A stretch of DNA of 64,000 bases from positions 979,691-1,043,690 of the forward strand of contig CAADRB010000022.1 in NCBI GenBank assembly GCA_900708905.1. Direction: 5' to 3'. The stretch's first letter is position 1. Every line of letters begins with the position of its first letter. The notes beneath the pieces were generated by a model. That model was not told where the DNA came from and did not search any database. It was given only the letters and a program-made list of their open reading frames with translations. The translations under genes were made by a program, and so were the position numbers. The stretch is from Hymenolepis diminuta (taxonomy: Eukaryota; Platyhelminthes; Cestoda; Cyclophyllidea; Hymenolepididae). Positions 47,501-59,568 of the stretch are shown here, piece after piece.

Positions 47501-48099
47501 CTAACCAGAAATTCAAAGAAGACGAAGAAGTTAGAACTTATTGAAATAACTCATTTATTTTAGAGAGAAGACATGTAATCCAGTTTCATCTATAATAACT
47601 TCTTTACCCTAAGTTGGAACTCAAATATTTATGCTTCTTCCAGGTACCATTTTACTTCCAAATTAATTTAAGTGAGACTGAGTAGTCAGAGTCACCAGAT
47701 TTGTGGGAGAACTGCAGTCAGAATAATCAGATTTGAATCGACCTCACATTAGGAAATATTCGAAATAAGTGATTTAATGCACGACTGAAAATAAAATGTG
47801 CTGAAATCAATGCGGTAAAAATCTAACTGTGGAGAACTGAATTTCCAACTCGATATTTTTTAATCTTAGTGAGTGATTCTGCTGTTATTATACCTAAACA
47901 AATTTTAAGTCCTTGTCTAAAAGGACATGTAGCCCATTTTCGTAAATTAATAACACCTCCAATATTTCAAAGGTTTGATCTAAATTCATATACCTACACA
48001 GCATAACTTATTTACTCATTCTATTTTTCTTCACATTGAAAATTTACTCGACTGCAAAAGCCTCTTCTGCCTACTAATCCCGTCATCAAGAAGCAAACT
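44522..48099. other. Intergenic, no gene seen
   Basis: The open frames at 44966-45214 and 46921-47323 have no supporting resemblance. A C/T-rich stretch at about 47110-47330 resembles 16.63-16.86 kb and may be a degraded repeat. A short GGTT-rich tract lies near 46360-46385. Confidence 0.45.
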
Positions 48100-48425
48100 G
48101 CTATAGCCAGCAAATGTCTATTAACATCTGGCGATTAGAATGACTGGCTGGCAGGTGAAGATCTTCATTACAGTGTCCACAGGCGGCCCGCTGTGTGTTT
48201 GGAAATAGACAACAAAACAGGTGCCGATCATCACGTCAAGACACCGACGGCGAGACTTGACTGACGTCTAACGAAGAAATGCTTGTACGTAAACCTTATT
48301 TACCTATTAATAAAATGAGGTGATTTGTCTGTCACCTACGAACTGATCTGGCGACATGGGTGACGAGACATATTCCAAATATTCGAACGATGCGGTCCAG
48401 GTAGACTTAACGTTAATACACAAAC
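48100..48425 (+). repeat. LTR-like dispersed repeat, copy B
   Basis: This is the reverse complement of copy A at 42.05-42.38 kb over its whole length, including flanking blocks beyond the CGAACTGATCTGGCGACA end (CGAACGATGCGG and GACTTAACGTTAA). The homology beyond that end shows the element is longer than the TGTCGCC-bounded part, so the boundaries remain uncertain. Confidence 0.7.
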
Positions 48426-49374
48426 TATGTGTATTAATCAAAGAATTCATAAAAATATATATTTTATACCAGTATGAAAAAATATGTGTTAAGAATAATC
48501 CACAGAAGTCCCATAAAACGAACTAAAATTAGATGTCGGGTAATCTGTATAAAGCCACATGTCTGTCATGAAAAGTTTTCTTGGCTTTGAAAGCTAATCC
48601 AACTTGATCTGCCTCCTTAATGATAGCTAAGATTTAAAATAAAACAACAGATCCTTAAAATAATATAAAGTATTAGGTGGTAGTCATGGCCATAATAAAT
48701 GATAAAGATGGATAGAATATATATGCATGCGTCGAACATTAAAACGAATTAAAATAGTAATAATACCGTACCCTATTGATAGATATGTTATTATTTGTCC
48801 ATCGGCAAATATATTCTAGTCCAAAAAGAAAAACCATCTTTATTTATCAACACCATTTAAATAAACTGACGCGAAAGGATTTATGCAACTTATTTTGATT
48901 TTAAAAAATTTAATTAATTTTGCAGAATCATACTAATTAAGTATTGAAAAACCTATTTAAAGACAATTATATTTATTCGTCGTCCTGCAAACAATCTCTT
49001 TAATTTAAGTTATTTCGATTTATTTAAAATTCATCATCAGTTGTCTAACTACGCAGCGTATAGTAAGAAAGCAACTATTTCTGCACTTTATAAGTTTTTG
49101 ATATCATGCGGAAGTTTTGCGAAATTTTATGGGAAATGAATGCTTCATGTATCCATTTACAAACCATACTCATGTTGTAATTTTTAATAAAAATAAACTA
49201 AATAAACTAAAATTTGCCTTAAATATTTTCATAAGGTTGTAATAGTTTTACGAGTTACATCGTTTTTATTAACCAGTTTACATAGTCCTTGTGTCCTATT
49301 GGTTTAGACACACGTGCTAATTCGGTTTTGATTTTGGCGGTGTCAGTTGCGGTAGTTCATTCTGTCGTTGCACT
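48426..49374. other. Upstream region of the CARHSP1-like gene
   Basis: AT-rich DNA with no gene. An acceptor-like TTTTGGCGGTGTCAG ends about 30 bases before the ATG at 49375 and could receive a 5-prime exon or spliced leader. Confidence 0.4.
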
Positions 49375-49771
49375 ATGTCTGAAACGAGCGATTCTGCCAA
49401 TGCTTTGCCATCGATCCCGCATCCAATAATACATAAGCGTAATCGAACGTTTTCTCAGAGTGCCAGGGCCGAACAGGCTGCTGAAGAGAATGGCGTTATT
49501 TCCAACTTTTGCCGTGAAAAGGGACATGGATTTATTCGTTCTGATACCGGTGAACTCTTGTTCGTTCACGTTTTTGAGTAAGTTATTTTCTTCATATGAT
49601 TTGTTCATTTTAAGTATTGACGGTGAAGTCGTGCCATTAGCTGGTGATCGTGTGCGCTTTAAGAAAATTCTTATTCCTCCCAAAAATGAGAAGTATCAGG
49701 CCGTTCATGTCAAGATTGTTGATTACGTTCCTGAAAAACATCAGCGCTGGCAAGAATTGCCAGTGGAATGA
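49375..49771 (+). CDS. CARHSP1: Cold-shock-domain protein, CARHSP1-like
   Basis: Exons 49375-49577 and 49615-49771 join in frame across a 37-nt GT-AG intron to give 119 residues. The cold-shock domain spans about residues 38-104. It carries RNP1 (KGHGFI, 49-54) and RNP2 (LFVHV, 62-66), which bind single-stranded RNA or DNA on a beta barrel. The family hallmark IPPKNEKYQAVHV (88-100) and the basic, Ser-containing RNRTFSQSARA (22-32) match CARHSP1/PIPPin-type proteins, in which the corresponding Ser region is phosphorylated. In vertebrates these proteins stabilise mRNAs in the cytoplasm. Length is slightly shorter than the human protein. No neighbour shares its function. Identification is firm at family level; CARHSP1 versus CSDC2 cannot be told apart here. 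Confidence 0.92.
49578..49614 (+). other. 37-nt intron
   Basis: It runs from GTAAGT to TTTTAAG, and removing it restores the continuous cold-shock domain (FVHVFDIDGEVVP). Introns this small are near the lower limit in animals but are common in flatworms. Confidence 0.9.
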
Positions 49772-51654
49772 ATTTACTGCACGATCATTCTTGATCTGAT
49801 AAAGAAATTACTCTTTGTTAGATGTACATAATCAATGAAGCAAACTTAAATATAATATACCTCGTGTTTGATATAAATCGTTATTTTCACTTCTCATAAT
49901 TTTGTGCGCTTATTTATTTTATTGACTTTTTATTAAAAAATCGTTTAGGAGGAGTGGTACTTGTTGTTTGACCCAAAATTCATACTTCGTTGCCGTTTTT
50001 TACATGTGTGGTTTTTTTGAAAGCCCTGTTTTGTTATTAAATTCATTTACTTATTTTTTGATACGTTGGGTATTTTCATATTGTCACATGTTATGCTATT
50101 GCGTCCTCCACCACAGGTGTTATTTTGCCTGATGTCTTAACGGTTAATTTTCATGCGGAATTTTACGAAGTACTTGGCATCAGTATAAAAATGACTGCTC
50201 CTCACATTTGCTACTGTATATAAGGTTTAGAAGTAATAAGAATCTCTTGAAATACTCTGAATATAGGCGCGTAATAATCTTGTATAAGGAATGGTTTTCA
50301 CTCCCGAATGTTAACGCAACTCATTGCATTGTTTGGTTATCGCATTGCCAACTTAAGGTTTTGGAGAATACGTTTAAAGATTTTTGTTATAGCATAGTTT
50401 ATCACACTTTTCTTTGAGTGTTAGAGCCTTTCGGTAATACTATTAATTGGGGTTTTCTTTGAAGTTCTTCCAGATTATTCAGTGACTAAGGGTCATGAGG
50501 TAAGCTTTTGTAATAATCTGTTCCGGGGGTGGGGTTTATTTCCTTTGAAGTTAACACTTCTCTATCGACATTTGTACTAATCCATTGAGAAAATTTGGTA
50601 CGTGAGCTACCAGGTTAAATTAAGCCATCTATAATTCTAGATATTTTTAGGAGCTTGGGAGAATCCATTCTATGCTTGCTTTTCTATAGTTGAACGACCG
50701 AATAGCAGTTTTTCCCGGATGCCTTTTTTTCCCAGTTTACTTGATCGAAACTGCCGAAATTTCGAAATAGTGGTTAGGATTGGGCAGAGCGAAGCCGTTG
50801 GAAATGTTACAATTTGAAGGTTTTGTTGCCGAAACTTCAAGGTTTCGCTTGTAATTCAAAGTATTTGATGGTATTACGTCTTAGTCGGGAAAAGTTTTGA
50901 CCTTTTAGTACGTATAAAGGACAATAACAGTGGATTATGTTCGTCTGAATTACACAGCGCAGTTGTATTTCTATTATTAGTAGAAACAAAAATGCGTGTA
51001 CGTTTTTAAGATTGACTGAAGGGACCTCTTTATCTTCCTAGTATGTACAATCTAGGATTTACATCTAGTAATAATTTTTGACCTAGGAATATGAAATCAG
51101 CGTGTAAAATGGCTTCAGAGGATATAAGTGATGCCTTACATAAATTAATTACATTGCCAGCCTTTTTTCTCTGTGAGAGTTTGAGATGCGCTTTTTTCAT
51201 ATATTAATTCGGACATGAGCTGGTGTTTTTGTTAATATGGCCCTAACTTCTGTGTCAAAATATATTTATATGGGCTTATGAAGAATAATGCAATATAAGC
51301 TTTATATGAAAGGAATGGCCATATATTAGCTTCTCCTTACTTTCTTTTTTCACCATTATCAGGGCGATTTTACCATATATGATCAGTTAAATTTTAAAAC
51401 AGGAAAACATCGGAGGGAGAGGAACAGGGATTGAAAGCCAAGATTTCTCTTGCACTTTAAGATAGTCTTATCTTGAGATGTTCGAGAATGTACCTTTAGT
51501 TGAAGCTTTGTTAAGAAGATTAAACACTGGATGAAGTTTTTTATGCATGGAGGTTTGAGCTTGTTGCAACTCTTGTTGGGGCTGACAGGAACCGAGGTCA
51601 CTAATTTAGGAGATAAGACCATAGCTAAAAGCTAACAACAGTTAGCTGACTAGG
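49772..51654. other. Intergenic, no gene seen
   Basis: The 3-prime flank of the CARHSP1-like gene has an ATTAAA at 49932-49937 as a possible polyadenylation signal. Beyond it no supported gene or repeat was seen. Confidence 0.45.
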
Positions 51655-51960
51655 CCAAAATGTATTGAACAAACCACGAGGATTCAAGCAAGTAAGGGGG
51701 TGATAAGAGAGCAGCGTAGGAGGTGGTACCTTATGCGTGTGTATCTGAGGGCATGAGTGCAGTGAGCTTTTAATGAAACGCGACGGTCATGGAAAAGAGG
51801 GATCGAAAAACACGTTTAGAAATGATAGGGGTTTTGAGCCAGAAGCATAAAAGACATCGCTGCAGCTTCGTGGACGAAAAACTGAAGTATTCTCATAAGG
51901 AAAGCGACTAAAGAGTAATTTTGGAAATGCATAGAGAGTCATTCCTCAAGTTCCTTTGAT
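51655..51960 (-). repeat. Dispersed repeat family 2, long copy
   Basis: This aligns with 31545-31910 in the same orientation and with 37925-38240 in the opposite orientation. The best block is CATCGCTGCAGCTTCGTGG near 51855-51873. No coding capacity. Confidence 0.65.
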
Positions 51961-53018
51961 GACGGGAAGATGTTGACCTTAAACATTGCATGCCTTATAA
52001 ACTGCATGGCGGTACCTCTTCCTTCTCCATAGGTAGGCAGTCATTAATTAATAAGTCAGAATTTTTGGCCTGCTCAGATCTCTTTCAAGCAATATGAAAT
52101 CGCCGTTTATGCAGATCTCTCGTCGCCTAATGCCGTAATTGTTCGTTAATTCGGATCGTCTGAAATGTTATAGGCGATCATTATTCATTACCGCAAAAGT
52201 ATTGTAACTCATCACATCGTTCGAGAGCTATTCTGTATAGACCATAATTTGTCATATTACTCCAAGTATTAAAGCCTTTCTTTTTAGCAGTACTATTAAA
52301 TTAGACTCTATTTTCTGTTCTCCACTTACCATGTGATGTTAGATACGTCACGCTGATTGTTTACGAGGGTAAGTCCTCGTAAACTCCTCTTAGATTAATC
52401 ATAATGATCATTTGCAGGGATGTTTTTTGTTATCAACCTTTGGCGTTATATTAGTCATTTGAGAGTATTTGTAACATGAGATGACAGATATCTAATGTGC
52501 TTGTAATGAAACTTGAAATTTCTGGTTAAGGTAAATTATTTGCAGCACTAAATATGAAGAGAGTATGTGTGGTGGTCGGATAGCAGTTTTTCTTAAATCC
52601 CCTTCTTTTCGGCATCATGAAGTCTATTCCATAGGAGATGTGGGTTACAGTAAGAAACGTTAAGATTAATCGAGTGAGCGGAACATACAATAGGAAAATT
52701 TTGGTTCTTTTAATGTAAAGGCTTCTTTTGTTCATTGTAATGCTCTTAGTCTAAGGTGTTCGAGTTTTAATTATGTTTGGAGATTTGTTTTCATGAACGA
52801 CTTTGTGTCCTAAGGCTAAGATGTCAGTGAACATGATTCTAATCCGTTTGTTTTCTAAAATAAAGCACTTCTGCGCTGTATTAATACTAGGCATAAAGGT
52901 TCTGTGGCTGTTCGCCCACATGATATTGTTAAATTACCGTTGACTAAGACCTGGAGAGAGGAATAGGGTAGAACTGCAGTTACTTCAGTAAATTTTATTA
53001 ACTCAACAAAAACTGTAG
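51961..53018. other. Intergenic, no gene seen
   Basis: AT-rich DNA; the open frame at 52526-52735 (-) is unsupported. Confidence 0.45.
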
Positions 53019-54173
53019 AAATTAATTCAAATTGTCTTTATATTTCTTGATGCTAAAGTTCGAAAACCCGCCAAATTGGCAATAATTTTGTGTCCCAATA
53101 ACTGTTGTGCTGTCAGCAGCAGCGTGCGCCCCCATATTGACAAAGATGACAGTCAAATTGGTGACAAACCTTGGCAATTGCTCGTAGAGAGAAAGAAACA
53201 ACGTCTTTACTTTGTTCCTCGGCTTCCTATCCTTTTGATGGTAGAGAAAGGCTTGTATCTGAACCAGGATTTGCAGTGTGTACAGATTGCTAGTTGTGCA
53301 TGTGAGTACTCTCCCAAATGCCTTTGTGTTAAAGATTAATAAGTCTGTTTAATCAACTCCATCTCGTACCTAAGAGATGAATTGGGTAGTGAATTCCATT
53401 TTGAAAGTTGTACAAAGAGGGATTGGGCTAAATGAAATGTTTTTAAATGATGATTTGCTTTCATTTGTATTTTCATAGTCATATAGTCTAATAATATTAC
53501 AGACCACGTACAATCGAGCTGTATTAGCTTGGGCTGTAGCACCTCTCCAATCTTCAGACCTATGCGGTGATTAGGTGATATAAGCCAGAATGTGCAAGAT
53601 TTTTCTCTTATAAATTCGTTTATTTCCATGGTAAAATCAAGAAGTTGTTACATTTTAATCATGGGAAAATCTACTTTTGTTAGGAAAATGAGGGGAATAT
53701 TTTCGGTGTATTCGAGCAAAACTTATAAGCTGTGTCCCTCGTGTGCTAAATTCTCGATTGTTTGTATTTCTACGTTCACATCTGGATATGCAAACTCATC
53801 AGTGAAGCAACTATTGGCTAACCAGGCGGTCAATCATCTCTCACACGTACAATTTTGAATTAGCAAATTAATTTTCTTAATAGGAAAAAATATATTCTCT
53901 CTTTTTCTTCCTGGAGTCTCCCCAGTTGTAACGTTATGAGTTCTAAAAATGTGTATTGTGAACTATATTACTTTAAATCTTATAATAGGCAAGAGTGGTA
54001 GAAACTCTACATATCGGAATGTTGACGTAACGTTAGAGTACGTGTTTCTTCAAGAGAATATTTTTGAAGAAGACAGCAGCAACATATGCTCTTCCAAGCA
54101 GCGAAGTGAGGAAGTAATAAGCCTGAATCCCATGGATCAAATCTCCCTGGCCTTTACTCATTTTTATTATTAA
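53019..54173 (+). CDS. Possible multi-exon gene or gene fragment
   Basis: Two open stretches look coding. The first runs to a strong donor (GTGAGT at 53302) and contains KPWQLLVERKKQRLYFVPRL and a Cys-rich end. The second begins after an acceptor (TCTTATAATAG, exon from 53989) and encodes KSGRNSTYRNVDVTLEYVFL, then Ser/Glu-rich sequence to a stop at 54173. Between them, 53660-53835 carries the FSVYSSKTYKL fragment that is related to 14000-14225. The pieces were not joined into one frame, so exon number and start are unresolved. Product unknown. It may be a duplicated, decaying gene. Confidence 0.3.
53660..53835 (+). repeat. Coding-like fragment paralogous to 14.0-14.2 kb
   Basis: The DNA and the predicted peptide (GIFSVYSSKTYKLCPSC) align with the minus-strand fragment at 14000-14225. 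The shared 15-base core ATATTTTCGGTGTAY is followed by TCG and a similar frame. See the locus entry at 53.0-54.2 kb. Confidence 0.4.
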
Positions 54174-54941
54174 TAGATAGGCATACATTGTGAGTAATAG
54201 TAGAGAGACGATAATCATGTAATCTGTTTTCTAAGTTTTTGAAGATTCTGATAACATGATTTCGTGTGATTTAGCAGATACTCTTTGACCATATCAAATA
54301 ACCGTGTGTGTAGGTTCCTTGTCACATTATAATAATCAAATGCTTCAAAGGGTTTAATAGTTCTTACAGAATTTTTATCACATGTACAAGAAATTCTTCG
54401 GCGCTGGTGGCTTACAAAAGTATGTTTAGCTCCGTGTTCCATTAGAATCGGTAGCAGTATCCTACCGGTAGAGATATATTAACAGCGTATAGTCTATAAA
54501 TTTGATAAATGTTGGCGAAATTCCAGTGAACAGTATAGCTAATGGTACTGGTTAATGGTGGCTAAGAGAGGGATTACAGTAACAGTTAGCTTCTCTTCAA
54601 ATATTCGAAAATACTGTTCGTCTACTCAAGGCTGTTTTTTTGAAACCTTTCTCTTCAGCTGTTTATGTGATCTATCTCTATGAGTTAAAAGCCTGCCAAA
54701 CGGAAGGATTGAAATTATAGCATCATATGTAGATCTTTAGACGTTTAAATGCTTAAAAAAAGTGCAAAGTTGTCGGTGCAATATGAAGTTTGGAGACCAG
54801 TTATTCGAGTGAAAAGATGGTGATGACTCATTACCGAGGATCGATGCAAAGACCGTAAAGAGATTCCACTCAAAGCCCAACCCAAATGGTATGCAATTTG
54901 GTCGCGAGCTAGGTCACATATACAAGATTGACTCATTAGTA
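54174..54941. other. Intergenic, no gene seen
   Basis: Sequence up to the left TIR of the first twin element; no supported gene. Confidence 0.5.
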
Positions 54942-55710
54942 CGTGTGTAAGGTATCTCAAGTCACCCGTATTTTTGTAATTTAAACTAACCCAATACTAA
55001 TTAATGTATTCTTCATATCAGAAGATCTCTTGGCAGATACTACTATAAATAATGGAATGAAAAGACAAGCTGTCTTTAAAGTGTCTATAAAGACGAAACA
55101 CGACAATTTAGAAATTGCAAGATTTCTACAAGTCGCCACATCTTCCGTTTGCAAAGTTAGAAAGAAGCTGCTGAATGAAAACAATGGAGATGAATTGGCC
55201 ACCACGAGAGGGAGGAAACAACATTGTCAACGCTCTGCTGACGCACTCAGAACACCCGAGTTCGTGAGGAGTGCATGGCATGATGGACGAAAATCGTGGG
55301 AGGTCAATGAGCGACATCTTGGCAAAGATCTTCAAGTGTCTGGGGGAACAACAATAAATAAGGAATGTTGTTTATCAACATCCCGGATATAAATCATATG
55401 TTGAAAATGAAGTTGAAAGAGAAGTTAATAAACATTCCTATAACACACAATTCTCTCTAATGGAAGCAATAGCCCGAGCAATGGGGGACATCAACAAAGA
55501 ACACCTCATCAAAGTTTGAAGTTGCCTTCAGATTCGAATTGAGTCAGTGATAGAAGCCGAAAGAGAATGAATAAATAAATAAAGCCTAGGTTAATAGGCA
55601 CTGTGTTGATTTGTTTTATTGCAGGAAATTGTAAGTTTCAACCATTAACAGTTTCATTTTCTGTTTTTCTAAAAGTACGTAAGGTGTCCTCAGATGCCTT
55701 ACACACCCCG
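54942..55710 (+). mobile_element. Internally deleted Tc1/mariner-type element, copy 1
   Basis: The ends are imperfect inverted repeats flanked by TA (54940-54941 and 55711-55712). The left end has TGTGTAAGGTATCTCAAG, and the right end, reverse-complemented, has GGTGTGTAAGGCATCTGAGG. Inside, the transposase N-terminus with its helix-turn-helix region is followed, after frame breaks, by the motif YKSYVENEVEREV. The sequence then jumps directly to a C-terminus-like stretch (HLIKV, then LQIRIESVIEAE). The catalytic DDE/D core is absent. It is therefore a non-autonomous derivative of about 0.77 kb. The left TIR lacks 3 bases (AGG) present in copy 2. Confidence 0.8.
55057..55392 (+). pseudogene. 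Truncated Tc1/mariner-type transposase N-terminus
   Basis: The frame from the first ATG (55057) encodes 111 residues; it stays open upstream without another ATG. The N-terminal part (DNLEIARFLQVATSSVCKVR) fits a helix-turn-helix that binds the element ends. A second DNA-binding part is blurred by frame shifts around 55300 and 55350, where IRNVVYQHPGYKSYV is in another frame. No catalytic residues are present. It could at most bind DNA. The identical frame occurs in copy 2. Confidence 0.7.
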
Positions 55711-55712
55711 TA

Positions 55713-58700
55713 CTTAGTCTATGACTCCGTGATAGTGGTATTTTTTCAAACCCTTTAAGAAGGGTGTCGAAATTATCTAACTGGGTTTTAAGGAAGGTGC
55801 CATTTTTACGAGAGATCCGCATCCTACCATCTCTCTTAATAACCAGACTTGATTAGTGCAGCTATTTTTCCACATCACTGAATGCGCATCAGTGAGAATT
55901 GATAACGTGAATGCTAACTTGAAAGACGAGCACAATGATCATTGGTATGTTCACATAATGAGGGAAGAGTGGTCCAAATAGGGCTTCATCATATAACAGC
56001 TTCTGGATAAGGCAAGGTAAAAAGAGAGGGTATAAATGCCTATAGGAGTAAGAAAGATAGGAGGATGGACTAAGAAATTTTGAGGGATAAGAGAATAACA
56101 AGACGCAGCTATCTTAGCATTATGGCAAATTTCTTCTCAAGCAGCATGAGATTGTGGCTGAGGGTATCTTGGGTCGTAGCTTTCTTGTTGGTCCACTGCA
56201 CGGCCATATTGGGCTGCGTACTAGCATGTGTTTTCCTGAAATGGAGACGTTATAGTCAATGTAAAATTGAACGACAATATTAACTATATTGGTTAATATT
56301 CTTTTAGAGCTTCTCATAAAAAACTTCAAAATGTCAATCTTCCTTCCAAAATTGATACTGGGAAATACATCTCTTTAGCTTGTTAAAGGTCTAAAATAAA
56401 ACAAAAAAGAAGAAGTGCTAGCGACCTGGTCATTGATAATAATATCAGTAACATTGAAAATTGTCCCAGAAATCACTGTTGGGGGTACTTGGGGAAAGAA
56501 TTCTTGTTTGGCAGTTGAATTCCTTTGTCAGTTGTCAATTTTTTCCATGTCGAAAAAAATAAAAAATAATTGTGGCAAAATGTTTAAAAGCACGAAAAGA
56601 GATTATTTGTGATGAGCGTGGGTGAGGAAAAGTTCGTATTTTCATTATATTGGGAGAGCCAAGTTGAGAGTTGGACCATTTTCCTTTCGCTACCTTTTCC
56701 GTCTTCTTATCAGTCTTACCTATCAGTCATTGGAGCGCTAGCACGATGTCTCCCTATGACCATGTCTAGTATTGCTGATACTTCTTTTGATAGATTTATA
56801 AAGATTTAGTTAATTTGAAATACTTTGAATAAGAATGAATACAGCAAGAGAATATTGAATAGCTTTAAACTCTCTCAGTATTATAACTTATCGAATGAAG
56901 CTGATTTTCTTACATGACAAATAGAATCTACTATTTTTGGTGGACAATATTATGAACTTTTGTAGTGTAATTATAATTGCAATTATACAGTAATGACTCA
57001 TAGATTGTACGTAAAGTATTTTTTACACTGGACAAGTCAGCTTTTCTGTGCATCTGTTATTTGCGTATCTCCTTGAAAGTAAGAATTAGAGTCATCGCAA
57101 TGCTGTGATGGATTTGAGTTTTTCTTTTGGCTGATTCAACCCACTCAGAGCAAGATTTTCGCCACTCATTACTTATGAGTTCGTTTTCATCAGCTTGAAA
57201 CTTTTCTTTTGAAGAGTCGAATGGAATTATTTATTTTAAAGAAATTTCAGATTCTATAGCAAAATGTTGGGATCCGGCTTAAAGATTCTATATGAATTGT
57301 CATAAGACGGACGCTTAAATAATGATCTCAGGAATAATCGGAAAAGTAAACGAATGATGGTACTTGAATTTGAATCTTTGATAATTCTTTATTACAAAAA
57401 AGATTCGCTTATGTGTTTTAATCATTATCTACTTATGAAACTCTGGCCTGAACCTTATTTAAATTATTTTTTCAAAAAATTTGAGAATTATTGTACCAAG
57501 ATACACTTTTCTTACTAATCCCGTCGATTTAATCACTCATCTTAAATTTTCAATAGATATTTGAACGCATCAGTAATCGAATGTGCTCATTCAAATCCAC
57601 CAATTTTATTTCCCTCCATATAAAATTTACTCCTGTTTTAAGTGATTTAATTATGTACTATTATGTTTTTTTAAAGAATTCTAACAAAAGGTAAACTGTA
57701 ACAACCAAAAATGTGCAGTAAATTAAATCCCCAGTTAATAAAACATTCTGTCACAGCGCTGTATATCCTAAACTTTCCCTATCACTTTGCGTAACATACT
57801 TTTTAATCAGGGGATCCCACTTCGGACGAACAAACATATTTTTTTCATTTTGTGTTGCTTTGGTTTGTTTGTGCCGAAAATAGACTCTTTTTCTCGTCTT
57901 TTCTAAATCAATGTGGGTATGGAAAAAATCACTGACTATTAAATCATGGGTTGTTTATGACGAGTTTGTTCAGGTTACACCTAATTCAGTAGTAAATACA
58001 ACAGTAACGAATAAGATAAATAGAAAACGCGTGCCATTGGGCTCTTATGGAGATATTCCATTTCTTCATTTGGCTAATTCAATGGTTTTTATTATTATCC
58101 ATATCTTTAAAATTTTTATTCATGGTATAACATCTGATCATGCGATACAGCAAACACTCCAGTAAGGATGAACGGGGTCTAATAGGAGTTTAAAGTAAAG
58201 TCGAGATATTAAGAGTCTTTATTTGAATTCTAAATGCATTAAGCTGTCTACTTTCTCATAAGGGGTGTAATTCACTGTGTACTATGCAAATTTTCCAGGG
58301 CTCAATTTTCATCCCTGGATTTCTGGGTATTCAAAGCTTGTTGATTAATTGTTTTTTTTTTGGATGACTAGGCAAGCAACCTCGATCTAATGGTATTTTC
58401 TTGCAGCTATGAGCAGGTAGATGAAATTAGCAAAGATTTTTCCAGTGTAGAACAGCTCATTAGATTTTACTCAAATTAAGCTAATAAAACGACCTTGTTG
58501 ATTATTAATAAAATGTCAGGTAAGTTTAGTGTACAAGTTACAATATCTAATGATATGTCGAAAGACATCGATGCTCATTTGGCGGGTGAAAATATAATCC
58601 AGAGAGGTGAATTATTTCAGTGTGGGTTTATAATTTTCCCCTTAAGTGAAAATTGAAATTGCTTTGATTTAGGCAGAGAGCATAGGAACACACAGTCTAC

Positions 58701-59568
58701 AGCAAAATAGCTGGGAATGCGTAGTGAGAATATACCAGGAAGTGCACCAGGAAACACCAAATCATAAACGGCCTACCGTAGGAGCACAATATTGCCATTT
58801 CTCATTCGGCTAACTGGAATTTCCACAGTGCTAATCTGCTTGTAGTGAAGTCTGAAATGGATAAAATGCCAATCCAAATTTCCGAAGGTTAAAAATCTAG
58901 AGAGTAACTGCATAGGTCTATCAGGTACACCGGAGAAAGGGATTGCGTTTTCGGAGTTAGTTTGCAAAAGCACCATGGACAGATAATCGATCTACATTGA
59001 GATAAGCCAAAGTCGAAAAAAAAATGCAGAAGTTATAGATTGTGAAGGAGTTCATGTTGAGACCATCAGTTAAGTAGGAGTGGTAACATATCATGAATAT
59101 GCATATATACGTAATGTCTTCATTTTTATTCCATAATCGAGGTGGCTAACGGGTTTTCTCATCGTGTAGTTGTGTTAGATATAAAAAAATAATATTTTTC
59201 CCGAAATAATTCTTATATGTAGGATTCTTTATTTTCCACCTTTTAATTTCTGCTTCTTTTAATTCCTTTTTATTTGAACGAATTTACTTGCATTACGGTT
59301 GTAAATGGCGCATGAGATAAATAGATCTATCGATACGAAAATGTGCTTCTTCTGTTGATGTATTGGCTTGGGTCATTTGTATTGTGGTGTTGTCGGGTCG
59401 TGTTTGTAACTAGTGCAATGTCTTAGGGAATCTAAGGGTCGGTCACGGTATCCTATAAAGAAGAGCAGATTATAACAAGTTGCATCTTGACATTATATCA
59501 GAATCAAAATACAGCTATTAGATGTAGGGAAAGTCAGCACACAAATTAATTTACCGCGACATAATGCG
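55713..59568. other. Spacer between the twin elements
   Basis: About 3.9 kb without a supported gene. A frame at 56122-56283 encodes a single hydrophobic segment (VSWVVAFLLVHCTAILGCVL) followed by basic residues. It has no recognised family and no splice signals, so it is only noted. Other frames (56415-56809 and 57911-58165) are unsupported. Confidence 0.45.

Noticed and set aside
56122..56283. Small single-pass membrane protein
   Set aside because: One hydrophobic stretch in a 54-codon frame is easily found by chance; no signals or family support it.
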